The position numbers and the translations under genes are program-made. DNA of 64,000 bases from Phycobacter sedimenti (lineage in GTDB: Bacteria > Pseudomonadota > Alphaproteobacteria > Rhodobacterales > Rhodobacteraceae), in the NCBI RefSeq assembly GCF_038148855.1, contig NZ_JBBVGR010000004.1:310001-374000 (forward strand), given 5' to 3'. Each line of letters starts with the position of its first letter. Position 1 is the first letter of the stretch. The notes beneath the pieces were generated by a model that saw nothing but the letters and a program-made list of their open reading frames with translations, did no database searches and was not told the origin of the DNA. Below, piece by piece: positions 42,527 to 51,969 of this stretch.

Positions 42527-44305
42527 ATGAAAATGACAACCGAGGAAGCCTTTGTAAAAACCCTGCAAATGCACGGTATTCAGCATGCTTTCGGCATCAT
42601 CGGCTCGGCCATGATGCCCATTTCCGATCTCTTCCCCAAGGCAGGCATCACCTTCTGGGATTGCGCACATGAAGGCAGTGCCGGCATGATGGCCGATGGC
42701 TACACCCGCGCCACCGGCAAGATGTCGATGATGATCGCCCAGAACGGCCCCGGCATCACCAACTTCGTCACCGCCGTGAAGACCGCCTATTGGAATCACA
42801 CGCCGCTTTTGCTGGTGACGCCGCAAGCCGCGAACAAGACCATCGGTCAGGGCGGTTTCCAGGAAGTCGAACAGATGAAACTGTTCGAGGACATGGTCGC
42901 CTATCAGGAAGAGGTCCGCGACCCCACCCGTGTCGCCGAAGTCCTGAACCGCGTGATCATGCAGGCCAAACGCGCCTCGGCACCGGCGCAGCTCAACATT
43001 CCGCGTGATATGTGGACCCAGGTCATCGACATCGAATTGCCCGCCATTGTCGAATTCGAACGCCCCGCCGGTGGTGAGGGCGCCCTGGCGCAGGCGGCCG
43101 AACTGATGTCCAGCGCAAAGAACCCGGTCATCCTGAATGGCGCTGGCGTCGTGCTCTCCAAGGGGGGTATCGCAGCCTCGCAGGCCCTGGCCGAGCGCCT
43201 GGATGCACCGGTCTGCGTCGGCTACCAGCACAACGACGCCTTCCCCGGCTCCCACCCGCTCTTTGCAGGCCCCCTTGGCTACAACGGCTCCAAGGCCGCG
43301 ATGGATCTCATTAAAGACGCCGATGTGGTTCTGTGCCTCGGCACGCGCCTCAACCCCTTCTCGACCCTGCCGGGCTACGGGATGGAGTACTGGCCTGCTG
43401 AGGCCAAGATCATCCAGGTCGACATCAACCCCGATCGCATCGGCCTGACCAAGAAAGTCTCGGTCGGTATCGTCGGCGATGCCGCCAAGGTCGCGACCGC
43501 CATCCTGAACCAGCTGAGCGACAGCGCAGGCGATGCGGGCCGCGAAGCGCGCAAGGCCAAGATCGCCGAGACGAAGTCCCGCTGGGCGCAGCAGCTCAGC
43601 TCGATGGATCACGAGGATGACGATCCCGGCACCACCTGGAACCAGCGCGCCCGCGCCGACAAGCCGGACTGGATGAGCCCCCGCATGGCCTGGCGCGCGA
43701 TCCAGTCGGCGCTGCCGCGTGAGGCGATCATCTCCTCCGACATCGGCAACAACTGCGCCATCGGCAACGCCTACCCGTCCTTTGACGAGGGTCGCAAGTA
43801 CCTGGCGCCGGGCCTGTTCGGCCCCTGCGGCTACGGCCTGCCCGCCATCGTCGGCGCCAAGATCGGCTGCCCGGACGTACCGGTCGTGGGGTTTGCCGGG
43901 GACGGCGCCTTTGGTATTGCCGTCAACGAACTCACCGCCATCGGACGCGAAGAGTGGCCAGCGGTGACCCAGGTCGTCTTCCGCAACTATCAGTGGGGCG
44001 CGGAAAAGCGCAACTCGACCCTGTGGTTTGATGACAACTTTGTCGGCACCGAGCTGGACCAGCAGGTCTCCTACGCCGGGATCGCCAATGCCTGTGGCCT
44101 GAAAGGCGTCGTGGCCCGCACCATGGACGAGCTGACAGCGGCCCTGTCCCAGGCCATCGAGGATCAGAAGAACGGTACCACCACCCTGATCGAGGCGATG
44201 ATCAACCAGGAGCTGGGCGAACCCTTCCGCCGTGACGCCATGAAAAACCCAGTCGAGGTCGCGGGTATCTCTGCTGACGACATGTGTCCGCAGCAGGTCG
44301 GCTGA
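42527..44305 (+). CDS. xsc: Sulfoacetaldehyde acetyltransferase
   Basis: 592 residues of the ThDP-dependent acetolactate-synthase fold, full length for Xsc. The start MKMTTEEAFVKTLQMHGIQHAFGIIGSAMMPISDLFP-type sequence, the FWDCAHEGSAGMMADGYTRATG catalytic-Glu region, and the ThDP motif GFAGDGAFGIAVNELTAIGREE...FRNYQWGAEKRN are characteristic of Xsc. It converts sulfoacetaldehyde plus phosphate to acetyl phosphate plus sulfite in the cytoplasm. AGGAG lies before ATG 42527. It is followed closely by the exporter and ackA genes, which handle its two products. Confidence 0.95.
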   Translation: MKMTTEEAFVKTLQMHGIQHAFGIIGSAMMPISDLFPKAGITFWDCAHEGSAGMMADGYTRATGKMSMMIAQNGPGITNFVTAVKTAYWNHTPLLLVTPQAANKTIGQGGFQEVEQMKLFEDMVAYQEEVRDPTRVAEVLNRVIMQAKRASAPAQLNIPRDMWTQVIDIELPAIVEFERPAGGEGALAQAAELMSSAKNPVILNGAGVVLSKGGIAASQALAERLDAPVCVGYQHNDAFPGSHPLFAGPLGYNGSKAAMDLIKDADVVLCLGTRLNPFSTLPGYGMEYWPAEAKIIQVDINPDRIGLTKKVSVGIVGDAAKVATAILNQLSDSAGDAGREARKAKIAETKSRWAQQLSSMDHEDDDPGTTWNQRARADKPDWMSPRMAWRAIQSALPREAIISSDIGNNCAIGNAYPSFDEGRKYLAPGLFGPCGYGLPAIVGAKIGCPDVPVVGFAGDGAFGIAVNELTAIGREEWPAVTQVVFRNYQWGAEKRNSTLWFDDNFVGTELDQQVSYAGIANACGLKGVVARTMDELTAALSQAIEDQKNGTTTLIEAMINQELGEPFRRDAMKNPVEVAGISADDMCPQQVG

Positions 44306-44310
44306 AGGCC

Positions 44311-45066
44311 ATGATGGTGCCCTTTGATCTGCCATTTGATCTGAATGGAGGTCAGGGCGCCTATCTGGCCGCCGCATTGTTCGTGGCGGCCTTCATTCGC
44401 GGCTATTCCGGTTTCGGGTTTTCCGCGATTTTCATCATTCTGGCAGCATTGGTCACCAATCCGCTACCGCTGATTCCGGTTGTGTTCTCTTGTGAGATCG
44501 CCATGACCGCCTTTCAGGCACGCGGCATCCGCCCCCATGTGGACTGGCGCCGCACCCTGATGTTGCTTGGCGGGGCGGCCATTGCGACGGTGCCGGCCGT
44601 GACCGTGATGGCCCGCTTGGGCGAAGACCAGGCACGGCTTGTAATCTCGACGCTGGTTCTGCTCCTGAGCCTGATCCTGCTGAGCGGCTGGCAGTTGCGC
44701 CGTCCCATCGGAGCGACCGGCAATATGGGTGTGGGCCTGATCTCTGGCATGGCCAACAGCGCGGGCGTCGGCGGTTTGCCGACCGCCGCTTTTCTGACGG
44801 CGCAGCCGATTGCGCCCGCTGTATTCCGGGCAACCATGATCGTCTTTCTCACAGGCATCGACATGATGGCCCTGCCCGTGATGGCGGCAAACGGTCTTAC
44901 CGGTATCGACACGCTGATCGGCGTCGGCCTTGCCTTTCCGATCCTTGGCGCGGGCATCTGGGCCGGCAGCCGCCGCTTTGCCAGCGCCGACCCGGCCGCC
45001 TTCCGACGCGGGGTTGTGGTTTTGCTGACCGCACTTGCAGCCCTGAACATCGTGCGGGTACTGTAA
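44311..45066 (+). CDS. tauZ: TSUP (TauE/SafE) family sulfite exporter
   Basis: 251 residues with about eight membrane helices in two repeats. The family motif is FIRGYSGFGFSAIFI near the N-terminus, repeated as ISGMANSAGVGGLPTAAF. In taurine clusters TSUP permeases next to xsc are proposed to export sulfite. It starts 6 or 9 bp after the xsc stop (ATG 44311 or 44314; GAAGG at 44304-44308 favours the latter by spacing) and overlaps ackA by 1 bp, so the three are one operon. Confidence 0.82.
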   Translation: MMVPFDLPFDLNGGQGAYLAAALFVAAFIRGYSGFGFSAIFIILAALVTNPLPLIPVVFSCEIAMTAFQARGIRPHVDWRRTLMLLGGAAIATVPAVTVMARLGEDQARLVISTLVLLLSLILLSGWQLRRPIGATGNMGVGLISGMANSAGVGGLPTAAFLTAQPIAPAVFRATMIVFLTGIDMMALPVMAANGLTGIDTLIGVGLAFPILGAGIWAGSRRFASADPAAFRRGVVVLLTALAALNIVRVL

Positions 45067-46217
45067 TGAAGCGCAGTCTGATCCTGATCCTCAATGCCGG
45101 CTCTTCCTCGATCAAGTTCTCGGTCTTCGATCGCGATCTGACAGAGCGCCTGCATGGTCTGGCAGAGGGCATTGGCGGTGCCTCAAGGCTCATCATCGGG
45201 GAGAAGACGGCCGACATCCCCTTCATCGATCACAGGTCTGCACTCGCCGCCATCCTGGGCGCGCTCCAAAAGGCTCAGATCAGCGCGGATGCGTTGCTGG
45301 CCATCGGCCATCGTGTCGTCCATGGCGGGCGCAAGCTGACCGCACCGATGGGCATCACCCCAGAAGTGCGCACCGAGATCGCGGACTGCACGCCCCTTGC
45401 CCCGCTCCACAACCCGCACAGCCTTGCAGCCATCGACACCATGGCAGAGCTGGCGCCGGGTGTGCCGCAGTTCGCCAGTTTCGACACGTCCTTCCACGCC
45501 ACCAATCCCGATGTGGCGACCCGCTATGCCATCCCCCGCATGATCGAAACCAAGGGCATCCGCCGCTATGGCTTTCACGGTTTGTCCTATGCGGCACTGG
45601 TGCGGCGTCTGCCCGAGATGTCGGGTGAGAAGCTCCCGGCCCGCGTGCTGGCATTCCACCTTGGCAACGGGGCCTCACTCTGCGCGATCCGAAACGGCCA
45701 GTCCATCGCCACCACCATGGGCTATTCGCCGCTCGACGGGCTGACCATGGGCACGCGCTCGGGCGGGATTGATGCCAATGCCGTCTTGCGGCTGGTCGAG
45801 GACAATGGGCTGGAGCGCACCAAGGCGATCCTCAACCACGAAAGCGGGCTTCTGGGCCTGTCGGGCGGCAAATCCGACATGCGCAAGCTGATGCTGGATC
45901 CCAGCGCAGACAGCGCCTTTGCCATTGATCACTTCTGCTACTGGACCCTGCGACATGCGGGCAGCCTGATTGCCGCGCTGGAGGGACTGGACGCCGTGGC
46001 CTTTACTGGCGGGATTGGCGAGAACGCCACCGCGATCCGCGCCCGGATCCTGCGCGGCCTGGAATGGATCGGTGTGCGGATGAACCCGGACGCGAACGAG
46101 GCGCACCAGATGGCGCTTCATTGCAAATCCTCGGCCGTGAAAGTCTGGGTGATCCCCGCCGATGAAGAACGTCAGATCGCCATCGACACGCTGGCGCAAC
46201 TGCCGGAGGCCGTATGA
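45066..46217 (+). CDS. ackA: Acetate kinase
   Basis: 383 residues. Motifs are ILILNAGSSSIKFSVFD, the substrate loop FDTSFHATNPDVATRYAIP, GFHGLSYAALV, and the nucleotide loop VAFTGGIGENATAIR. It interconverts acetyl phosphate/ADP and acetate/ATP, so it can harvest ATP directly from Xsc's acetyl phosphate. The ATG shares an A with the exporter's TAA stop (TAATG), a tight translational coupling. It converges on pta with a 19-bp gap. Confidence 0.93.
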   Translation: MKRSLILILNAGSSSIKFSVFDRDLTERLHGLAEGIGGASRLIIGEKTADIPFIDHRSALAAILGALQKAQISADALLAIGHRVVHGGRKLTAPMGITPEVRTEIADCTPLAPLHNPHSLAAIDTMAELAPGVPQFASFDTSFHATNPDVATRYAIPRMIETKGIRRYGFHGLSYAALVRRLPEMSGEKLPARVLAFHLGNGASLCAIRNGQSIATTMGYSPLDGLTMGTRSGGIDANAVLRLVEDNGLERTKAILNHESGLLGLSGGKSDMRKLMLDPSADSAFAIDHFCYWTLRHAGSLIAALEGLDAVAFTGGIGENATAIRARILRGLEWIGVRMNPDANEAHQMALHCKSSAVKVWVIPADEERQIAIDTLAQLPEAV

Positions 46218-46236
46218 GGACCGCCCGGCATGCCCC

Positions 46237-47088
46237 TCAGGCCTGTGCTGCGGTCAGCACCGTGGCAGCAACGATGTCATCGACACTGGCGCCCCGGCTC
46301 AGATCGCAGACGGGCCGAGCAAAGCCTTGCAGGAACGGACCCAACGCCTGGGCACCCGCCAGCTCTTGGCACAGCTTGTACCCGATATTGCCTGCATCAA
46401 GGCTGGGGAAGATCAGCACATTGGCATCCAGAGGCTCGATCCCTTTCTTGGCGGCGATCGCCCCGTTGAGGGCGGCGTCCGCCTGCACTGGTCCGGCAAA
46501 GCCCGCGCGCTCCGCCGCTTCGCGCACCAGCGCGACACTGTCTCCATCGCCCGAGGTGCCGGTGGAGAAGGACAGCATCGCCACCCGCGCCTGCCCCAAT
46601 AGCGCGGTGGCCGAAGCGGCAGAACTACGTGCGATATCGGCAAGCTGCACCGCATCCGGCGCCACGTTCACGGCGCAGTCGGCAAAGACCAGCTCGCGCC
46701 CGTCCGGGAAGACCATCAGGAAAAACGACGAGGGCAACGAGACACCATCCGCCAGCCCGATCCCGATGCTTGCCGCCTCGATCACCCGCCGGGTGGGCAC
46801 ATCGGCACCTGCGACCATGGCATCGGCCTCTCCCACCGCAACCATGGCGGCGGCGCGGTACAAGGGCTTGGAAATCATACGCTTTGCGATGGCCTCTTTC
46901 AGGCCACGCGCCTGGACCAGCGCCTCTACATGGGCCTCGGATGGCTCGGCAAGCGGCAGCGGCTCGCACAGGCCCTCACGGCTCAAACGCTCGGTCGCTT
47001 CGGCAACCCGAGTATCCTCCATTTCGGGAAAGACCACCCGGGCCTGCCGCACCTTTGCGGCCTCAACTGCATTTTCCAGAACCGACAT
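46237..47088 (-). CDS. pta: Phosphate acetyltransferase (short form)
   Basis: 283 residues, shorter than the usual ~330-residue catalytic domain. Core motifs are intact: AGADVPTRRVIEAASIGIG, FADCAVNVAPDAVQLADIA, LSFSTGTSGDG, GPVQADAALNGAIA, and FPSLDAGNIGYKLCQELAGA. It converts acetyl phosphate and CoA to acetyl-CoA. It lies on the minus strand between ackA and the citrate synthase gene, whereas related clusters usually place pta in line after xsc. GGGAG precedes ATG 47088. The start is only 33 bp from the divergent citrate synthase start. Confidence 0.88.
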   Translation of the reverse strand: MSVLENAVEAAKVRQARVVFPEMEDTRVAEATERLSREGLCEPLPLAEPSEAHVEALVQARGLKEAIAKRMISKPLYRAAAMVAVGEADAMVAGADVPTRRVIEAASIGIGLADGVSLPSSFFLMVFPDGRELVFADCAVNVAPDAVQLADIARSSAASATALLGQARVAMLSFSTGTSGDGDSVALVREAAERAGFAGPVQADAALNGAIAAKKGIEPLDANVLIFPSLDAGNIGYKLCQELAGAQALGPFLQGFARPVCDLSRGASVDDIVAATVLTAAQA

Positions 47089-47121
47089 GTCATTCTCCCT
47101 TGCCATAAGAAGGAGCCAGCT

Positions 47122-48255
47122 ATGAGCGATAACGTCAAGATCAACCGGGGTCTCAAGGGCGTCTATTTCGAACGGTCCGGCATTTCGGACATTGATGGCG
47201 CCAAGGGAGAGCTGAGCTATCGCGGCTATTCGATCCACGATCTGGCAACCCATTCCACCTTTGAGGAGGTCTGCTATCTGCTGATCCACGGCGAACTGCC
47301 AAATGCGCAAGAACTGGCCAATTTCGACGCCCAGCTGAAAGCCGCGCGGGTGCTGCCGGAGGAGGTTCACGCCATTATTCGCGCCTGCAAGGACGGGCAT
47401 CCGATGGATGTGCTGCGCACCGCGGTCTCGGCCCTTGCCGCGCTGGAGCCCGCCAGCAAGGAGGTGGGAGAAGAGGCCTTCGTCGCCAACGGCATTCGTC
47501 TGACCAGCCAGGTTCCGATGATCATCGCGGCCCATGAGGCGATCCGCAACGGCCGTGATCCGGGGGCCCCGGACATGACCCTAGGCCATGCCGCCAACTG
47601 GCTGTGGATGCTGAAGGGTGAAAAACCCAGCGCCGACGCAGCATGTCTGGCGGATGTGGATTTCATCCTGCACGCCGAACACGGCTCCAACGCCTCCAGT
47701 TTCGCCGCCCGTGTCACCATCGGCACCGAGGCGAACCTGCATGGCGCCATCGTCACCGCGCTGTCGACCCTCGCCGGTCCCGCCCATGGCGGCGCGGCCG
47801 AGGACGTGATGAAGATGGTTCACGAGATCGGCACCCCCGACAAGGCCGCCGCCTATGTAAAGGCCAAGCGCACCGCCAAGGAGGCCGTCACCGGCTTTGG
47901 CCATCGCGTCTATCGCAAGGAAGACCCCCGCGCCCGCCACATGCGCGAAGGCGTGCGCAAGCTGGGTGAGGAAATGGGCGCGCCGCAATGGTACGAGATC
48001 CTGCAGGCGGTGGTCGAGGCGATGGCGCCCTACGCCCGCCACGGGCTCGATGTGAACGTCGATTTCTATTCCGGCGTGATCTACCAGCTGCACGGCATCC
48101 CGATGGACCTTTATGTGCCGATCTTTGCCATCGGGCGCATGCCCGGCTGGGTGATCCAATGCGTCGAGCAGCAGCGAGGCAATATCCTGATCCGTCCGCT
48201 GACGCTTTATAACGGGCCAGAGCCACGCAGCTATTCACCAATCGCAGAACGTTGA
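47122..48255 (+). CDS. Citrate/2-methylcitrate synthase (short type)
   Basis: 377 residues, the length of PrpC/short citrate synthases, not the ~430-residue GltA. Catalytic His residues are in GPAHGGAAEDVM and GFGHRVYRKEDPRA, and the catalytic Asp in NVDFYSGVIYQL. It condenses acetyl-CoA (or propionyl-CoA) with oxaloacetate. In the middle of the taurine cluster it probably draws Xsc/Pta-derived acetyl-CoA into the TCA cycle, though no prp genes are seen to decide the substrate. AAGGAG (47109-47114) precedes the ATG; divergent from pta. Confidence 0.85.
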   Translation: MSDNVKINRGLKGVYFERSGISDIDGAKGELSYRGYSIHDLATHSTFEEVCYLLIHGELPNAQELANFDAQLKAARVLPEEVHAIIRACKDGHPMDVLRTAVSALAALEPASKEVGEEAFVANGIRLTSQVPMIIAAHEAIRNGRDPGAPDMTLGHAANWLWMLKGEKPSADAACLADVDFILHAEHGSNASSFAARVTIGTEANLHGAIVTALSTLAGPAHGGAAEDVMKMVHEIGTPDKAAAYVKAKRTAKEAVTGFGHRVYRKEDPRARHMREGVRKLGEEMGAPQWYEILQAVVEAMAPYARHGLDVNVDFYSGVIYQLHGIPMDLYVPIFAIGRMPGWVIQCVEQQRGNILIRPLTLYNGPEPRSYSPIAER

Positions 48256-48373
48256 TCCGCGACATCGCCGGTCTTGGGGATATTTTTCCGTCAAATGAAC
48301 CAAAACAAGAAAACTCTCGCGCGTCAGACTGATCCAACCTAGCCTGACCGAACGCGACGAACAGGGATGACCC

Positions 48374-51208
48374 ATGGGTTTCAACCAGCCACAGATCGAC
48401 ACCTCGCCCCCCGTTTCCGAGGAGGTGCGCCAGACCACTTGCTACATGTGTGCCTGCCGCTGCGGCATCAATGTGCATATGAAGACCGGCAGCAATGGCA
48501 AGAAACAGGTCGCCTATATCGAGGGCAACCGGGATCACCCGGTGAACAAGGGCGTTCTGTGTGCCAAGGGCAGCGCTGGCATCATGCAGCACAACGCGCC
48601 CTCACGCCTGCGCGCGCCCTTGCGGCGGGTCGGTGCGCGCGGATCAGGAGAGTTCGAGGAAATCACCTGGGACGAGGCGCTGGATATGGCGGCCTCCTGG
48701 CTGGAGCCCATTCGCAAAAGCGCTCCGGAAAAGCTCGCCTTTTTCACCGGACGGGATCAATCGCAAAGCTTTACCAGTTTCTGGGCACAGAATTTCGGCA
48801 CGCCGAACTATGCGGCGCATGGGGGCTTTTGTTCGGTCAATATGGCGACGGCCGGGATCTACACCATGGGCGGCGCCTTCTGGGAGTTCGGCCAACCGGA
48901 CTGGGATCATACCAAGCTATTCATGCTCTTTGGCGTCGCAGAGGATCACGACAGCAACCCGATCAAGATGGGCATCGGCCGGATCAAGGCGCGCGGCGCG
49001 CGGGTGATCGGCGTCAACCCGATCCGCACGGGTTACAACGCGGTGGCGGACGACTGGGTCGGCATCACGCCGGGGACCGACGGGCTGTTCATCCTGTCGC
49101 TGGTGCATGTGCTGCTGAAAGCGGGTAAAATCGATCTGGACTACCTCAGCCGATACACCAACGCGCCGGTTCTGGTGAATGCCAGCGAAGGGCCAGAGAA
49201 AGGCCTGTTGATGCGCGATGAGGCGGGCAAGGAACTGGTGATTGACCGCAACACCGGCAAGCTGACGCCGTTCGATCAGCCCGGCGTGCGCCCCGACCTG
49301 CATGCCACCTACCGCCATGCGGGCGTTACCCACAGGCCCGTGTTCCACCTCATGGCCGAGCGCTATTTGTCCGAGGACTACGCGCCCGAAGTGGTGGCCG
49401 ATCAATGTGGGATCCCAGCCGCCCGCATCCGCGCCATTGCCGCCGAGATCGCACGCGTCGCCTTTGACGAGGCGTTTGAGCTGGATCAGGAATGGACGGA
49501 TTTCCGGGGTGAAACCCACAAAACCATGATTGGCCGCCCCGTGTCGTTCCATTCCATGCGCGGGGTGTCTGCCCATGCCAACGGCTTCCAGACCTGCCGC
49601 GCTCTGCACGTCTTGCAGATCCTTCTGGGCACGGTCGAGGTTCCGGGCGGTTTCCGCTTTAAACCGCCCTACCCCAAGCCTGCAACCGCGCACCCCAAAC
49701 CGCACTGCGGCGTGAAACCCGACTGCGCGCTGGATGGCCCGCATCTGGGGTTCGTGCATGGCCCCGATGATCTGGCCCTCTGCAAAGACGGCAGCCCCGC
49801 CCGCATCGACAAGGCCTTCACTTGGGAAAACCCCATGAGCGCCCATGGGCTGATGCATATGGTGATCTCGAACGCCCATGCAGGCGATCCCTACAAGATC
49901 GACACGCTGTTCATGTATATGGCAAACATGTCGTGGAATTCCTCGATGAATACCCGCGGCGTGATCGACATGCTGACCGACACCGATGAGACCGGCGAAT
50001 ACGTTATCCCGCGTATCATTTACTCCGATGCCTATAGTTCGGAAATGGTGGCCTATGCCGACCTGATCCTGCCCGACACCACCTATCTGGAACGGCACGA
50101 CTGTATATCGCTGCTGGACCGCCCCATCTGCGAGGCCGATGCCGCCGCCGATGCGATCCGCTGGCCGGTGGTGGAGCCCGACCGCGATGTGCGCGGGTTC
50201 CAGACCGCCTTGGTGCAGCTTGCGAACCGGATGAAGCTACCCGGCTTCACGGCTGAGGACGGGAGCGCCAAGTATCAGGACTACGCCGACTATATCGTCA
50301 ATCACGAGCGCAAACCTGGCATCGGCCCCTTGTCCGGCTGGCGCGGCGATGGCAGCCAGTCCGGGCGCGGCGCGGTGAACCCGGAGCAGCTAGACCGTTA
50401 CATCGAAAACGGCGGCTTTCACGTCAGCCACATCCCCGATGCGGCGCTCTATTACAAACCCTGGAACAAAGCCTATCAGGACTGGGCTGTGGGTATGGGC
50501 CTTTATGACAAGCCAGAACCCTACCTGTTCCAGCTTTATGTGGAGCCGCTCCGCCGCTTCCAACTGGCCGCCGAAGGATACGGGAAACGCCAGCCGCCCG
50601 AGCACCTGCGCGAACGCATCAAGGCCACCATGGATCCGCTGCCGATCTGGTACGAAACGGACCAGCAGGGCAACGAGGGATTCACCGTCAACGCGCTCAC
50701 TCAGCGGCCCATGGCGATGTATCATTCATGGGGCAGCCAGAACGCATGGCTCAGGCAGCTGCATGGACAGAATCCGCTCTATGTGCCGACAAAGCTGATG
50801 CGCGAAAATGGCCTGTCAGACGGTGACTGGGCGCGCGTCTCCTCTCCGCACGGAGAGATCACCGTGCCGGTGATGGAAATGGCCGCGCTCAACGAAAACA
50901 CCGTCTGGACCTGGAACGCCATCGGCAAGCGAAAGGGCGCCTGGGCGCTGGACGAAAACGCGCCCGAGGCCACCAAAGGGTTCCTGCTCAACCACCTGAT
51001 CCACGAGCTGTTGCCGCCCAAGGGCGACGGGCTTCGCTGGGCGAACTCGGACCCGATCACCGGGCAGGCCGCCTGGTTTGATCTGAAGGTGAAGATCGAA
51101 AAGGCCGCACCGCCGGATGGCACCGCTGAAAGCCAGCCCGCGTTTGAGCCGATCACATCACCGGTGGGCACGGGGCCAAAGAATCTGAAATGGAAGGTGG
51201 GCAAATGA
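48374..51208 (+). CDS. soeA: Sulfite dehydrogenase SoeA, molybdopterin subunit
   Basis: 944 residues of the DMSO-reductase superfamily. The N-terminal [4Fe-4S] motif is C23-x2-C26-x3-C30 with C63 as fourth ligand (GVLCAKG). There is no Tat signal, so it is cytoplasmic, as expected for SoeA and unlike DmsA. Molybdopterin-binding segments include GVNPIRTGYNAVADDWVGI and the C-terminal WTWNAIGKRKGAW region. SoeABC oxidises sulfite to sulfate and feeds electrons to quinone. It is followed by overlapping soeB and soeC and sits beside the taurine genes whose Xsc releases sulfite. Confidence 0.87.
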   Translation: MGFNQPQIDTSPPVSEEVRQTTCYMCACRCGINVHMKTGSNGKKQVAYIEGNRDHPVNKGVLCAKGSAGIMQHNAPSRLRAPLRRVGARGSGEFEEITWDEALDMAASWLEPIRKSAPEKLAFFTGRDQSQSFTSFWAQNFGTPNYAAHGGFCSVNMATAGIYTMGGAFWEFGQPDWDHTKLFMLFGVAEDHDSNPIKMGIGRIKARGARVIGVNPIRTGYNAVADDWVGITPGTDGLFILSLVHVLLKAGKIDLDYLSRYTNAPVLVNASEGPEKGLLMRDEAGKELVIDRNTGKLTPFDQPGVRPDLHATYRHAGVTHRPVFHLMAERYLSEDYAPEVVADQCGIPAARIRAIAAEIARVAFDEAFELDQEWTDFRGETHKTMIGRPVSFHSMRGVSAHANGFQTCRALHVLQILLGTVEVPGGFRFKPPYPKPATAHPKPHCGVKPDCALDGPHLGFVHGPDDLALCKDGSPARIDKAFTWENPMSAHGLMHMVISNAHAGDPYKIDTLFMYMANMSWNSSMNTRGVIDMLTDTDETGEYVIPRIIYSDAYSSEMVAYADLILPDTTYLERHDCISLLDRPICEADAAADAIRWPVVEPDRDVRGFQTALVQLANRMKLPGFTAEDGSAKYQDYADYIVNHERKPGIGPLSGWRGDGSQSGRGAVNPEQLDRYIENGGFHVSHIPDAALYYKPWNKAYQDWAVGMGLYDKPEPYLFQLYVEPLRRFQLAAEGYGKRQPPEHLRERIKATMDPLPIWYETDQQGNEGFTVNALTQRPMAMYHSWGSQNAWLRQLHGQNPLYVPTKLMRENGLSDGDWARVSSPHGEITVPVMEMAALNENTVWTWNAIGKRKGAWALDENAPEATKGFLLNHLIHELLPPKGDGLRWANSDPITGQAAWFDLKVKIEKAAPPDGTAESQPAFEPITSPVGTGPKNLKWKVGK

Positions 51209-51969
51209 CCGAACTGCCTGCACAGACGACCCGCAAGATGGGTCTGGTGATTGATCTGGATACCTGCGTCGGCTGTCATGCCTGCGTGATCTCCTGCAAG
51301 GGCTGGAACACGGAAAACTACGGCGCGCCGCTGTCCGATCAGGATCCCTATGGCGCCGACCCATCCGGCACTTTCCTGAACCGGGTGCATTCCTACGAAG
51401 TCCAGCCCGATCAGGGGCATGCCCAACTGGTGCATTTCCCCAAATCCTGCCTACACTGCGAGGATGCGCCCTGCGTCACCGTTTGCCCAACGGGTGCCAG
51501 CTACAAGCGGGTCGAGGACGGCATCGTTCTGGTCAATGAGACCGACTGTATCGGCTGTGGCCTGTGCGCCTGGTCCTGTCCCTATGGTGCCCGCGAATTG
51601 GACCTTGCCGAAGGCGTGATGAAGAAATGCACCCTTTGCGTCGATCGCATCTACAACGACAACCTGCCCGAAGAGGACCGCGTGCCCTCCTGCGTGCGGA
51701 CCTGCCCGGCGGGCGCGCGGCATTTCGGCGATCTTGGCGATCCGGACAGCGAGGTGTCCCAACTGGTCGCGGAGCGGGGCGGGATGGACCTGATGCCCGA
51801 AATGGGCACGAAGCCCGTCAACAAATACCTGCCGCCCCGCCCCAAGGACCGGATCGAGGCTCAGATCGACATTCTGGCCCCGCTTCTGGCACCTGTCGCA
51901 GAGGAACCTGCCGGTTTCCTTGGCTGGCTGGACAAGGCGCTTGATAAACTGCCCGGAGGAAATACCTGA
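51205..51969 (+). CDS. soeB: Sulfite dehydrogenase SoeB, iron-sulfur subunit
   Basis: 254 residues with four cysteine clusters for [4Fe-4S] centres: CVGCHACVISCKGW, CLHCEDAPCVTVCPTGAS, CIGCGLCAWSCPYGA with CTLCVDR, and CVRTCPAGARHFGD. It relays electrons between SoeA and the membrane anchor. ATG 51205 overlaps the soeA stop by 4 bp (ATGA); its own TGA shares a base with soeC's ATG. The trailing ~50 residues form a Pro/Ala-rich tail. Confidence 0.9.
   Translation: MTELPAQTTRKMGLVIDLDTCVGCHACVISCKGWNTENYGAPLSDQDPYGADPSGTFLNRVHSYEVQPDQGHAQLVHFPKSCLHCEDAPCVTVCPTGASYKRVEDGIVLVNETDCIGCGLCAWSCPYGARELDLAEGVMKKCTLCVDRIYNDNLPEEDRVPSCVRTCPAGARHFGDLGDPDSEVSQLVAERGGMDLMPEMGTKPVNKYLPPRPKDRIEAQIDILAPLLAPVAEEPAGFLGWLDKALDKLPGGNT

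Noticed and set aside
42464..44377. A 637-codon minus-strand frame across xsc
   Set aside because: It is the antisense shadow of xsc, whose ThDP motifs are fully conserved.
48281..48310. TTGGGGATATTTTTCCGTC considered as a promoter of soeA
   Set aside because: Sequences of this look are frequent after stop codons in roseobacters. I see no spaced -35/-10 pair and cannot decide its role without a genome-wide comparison.
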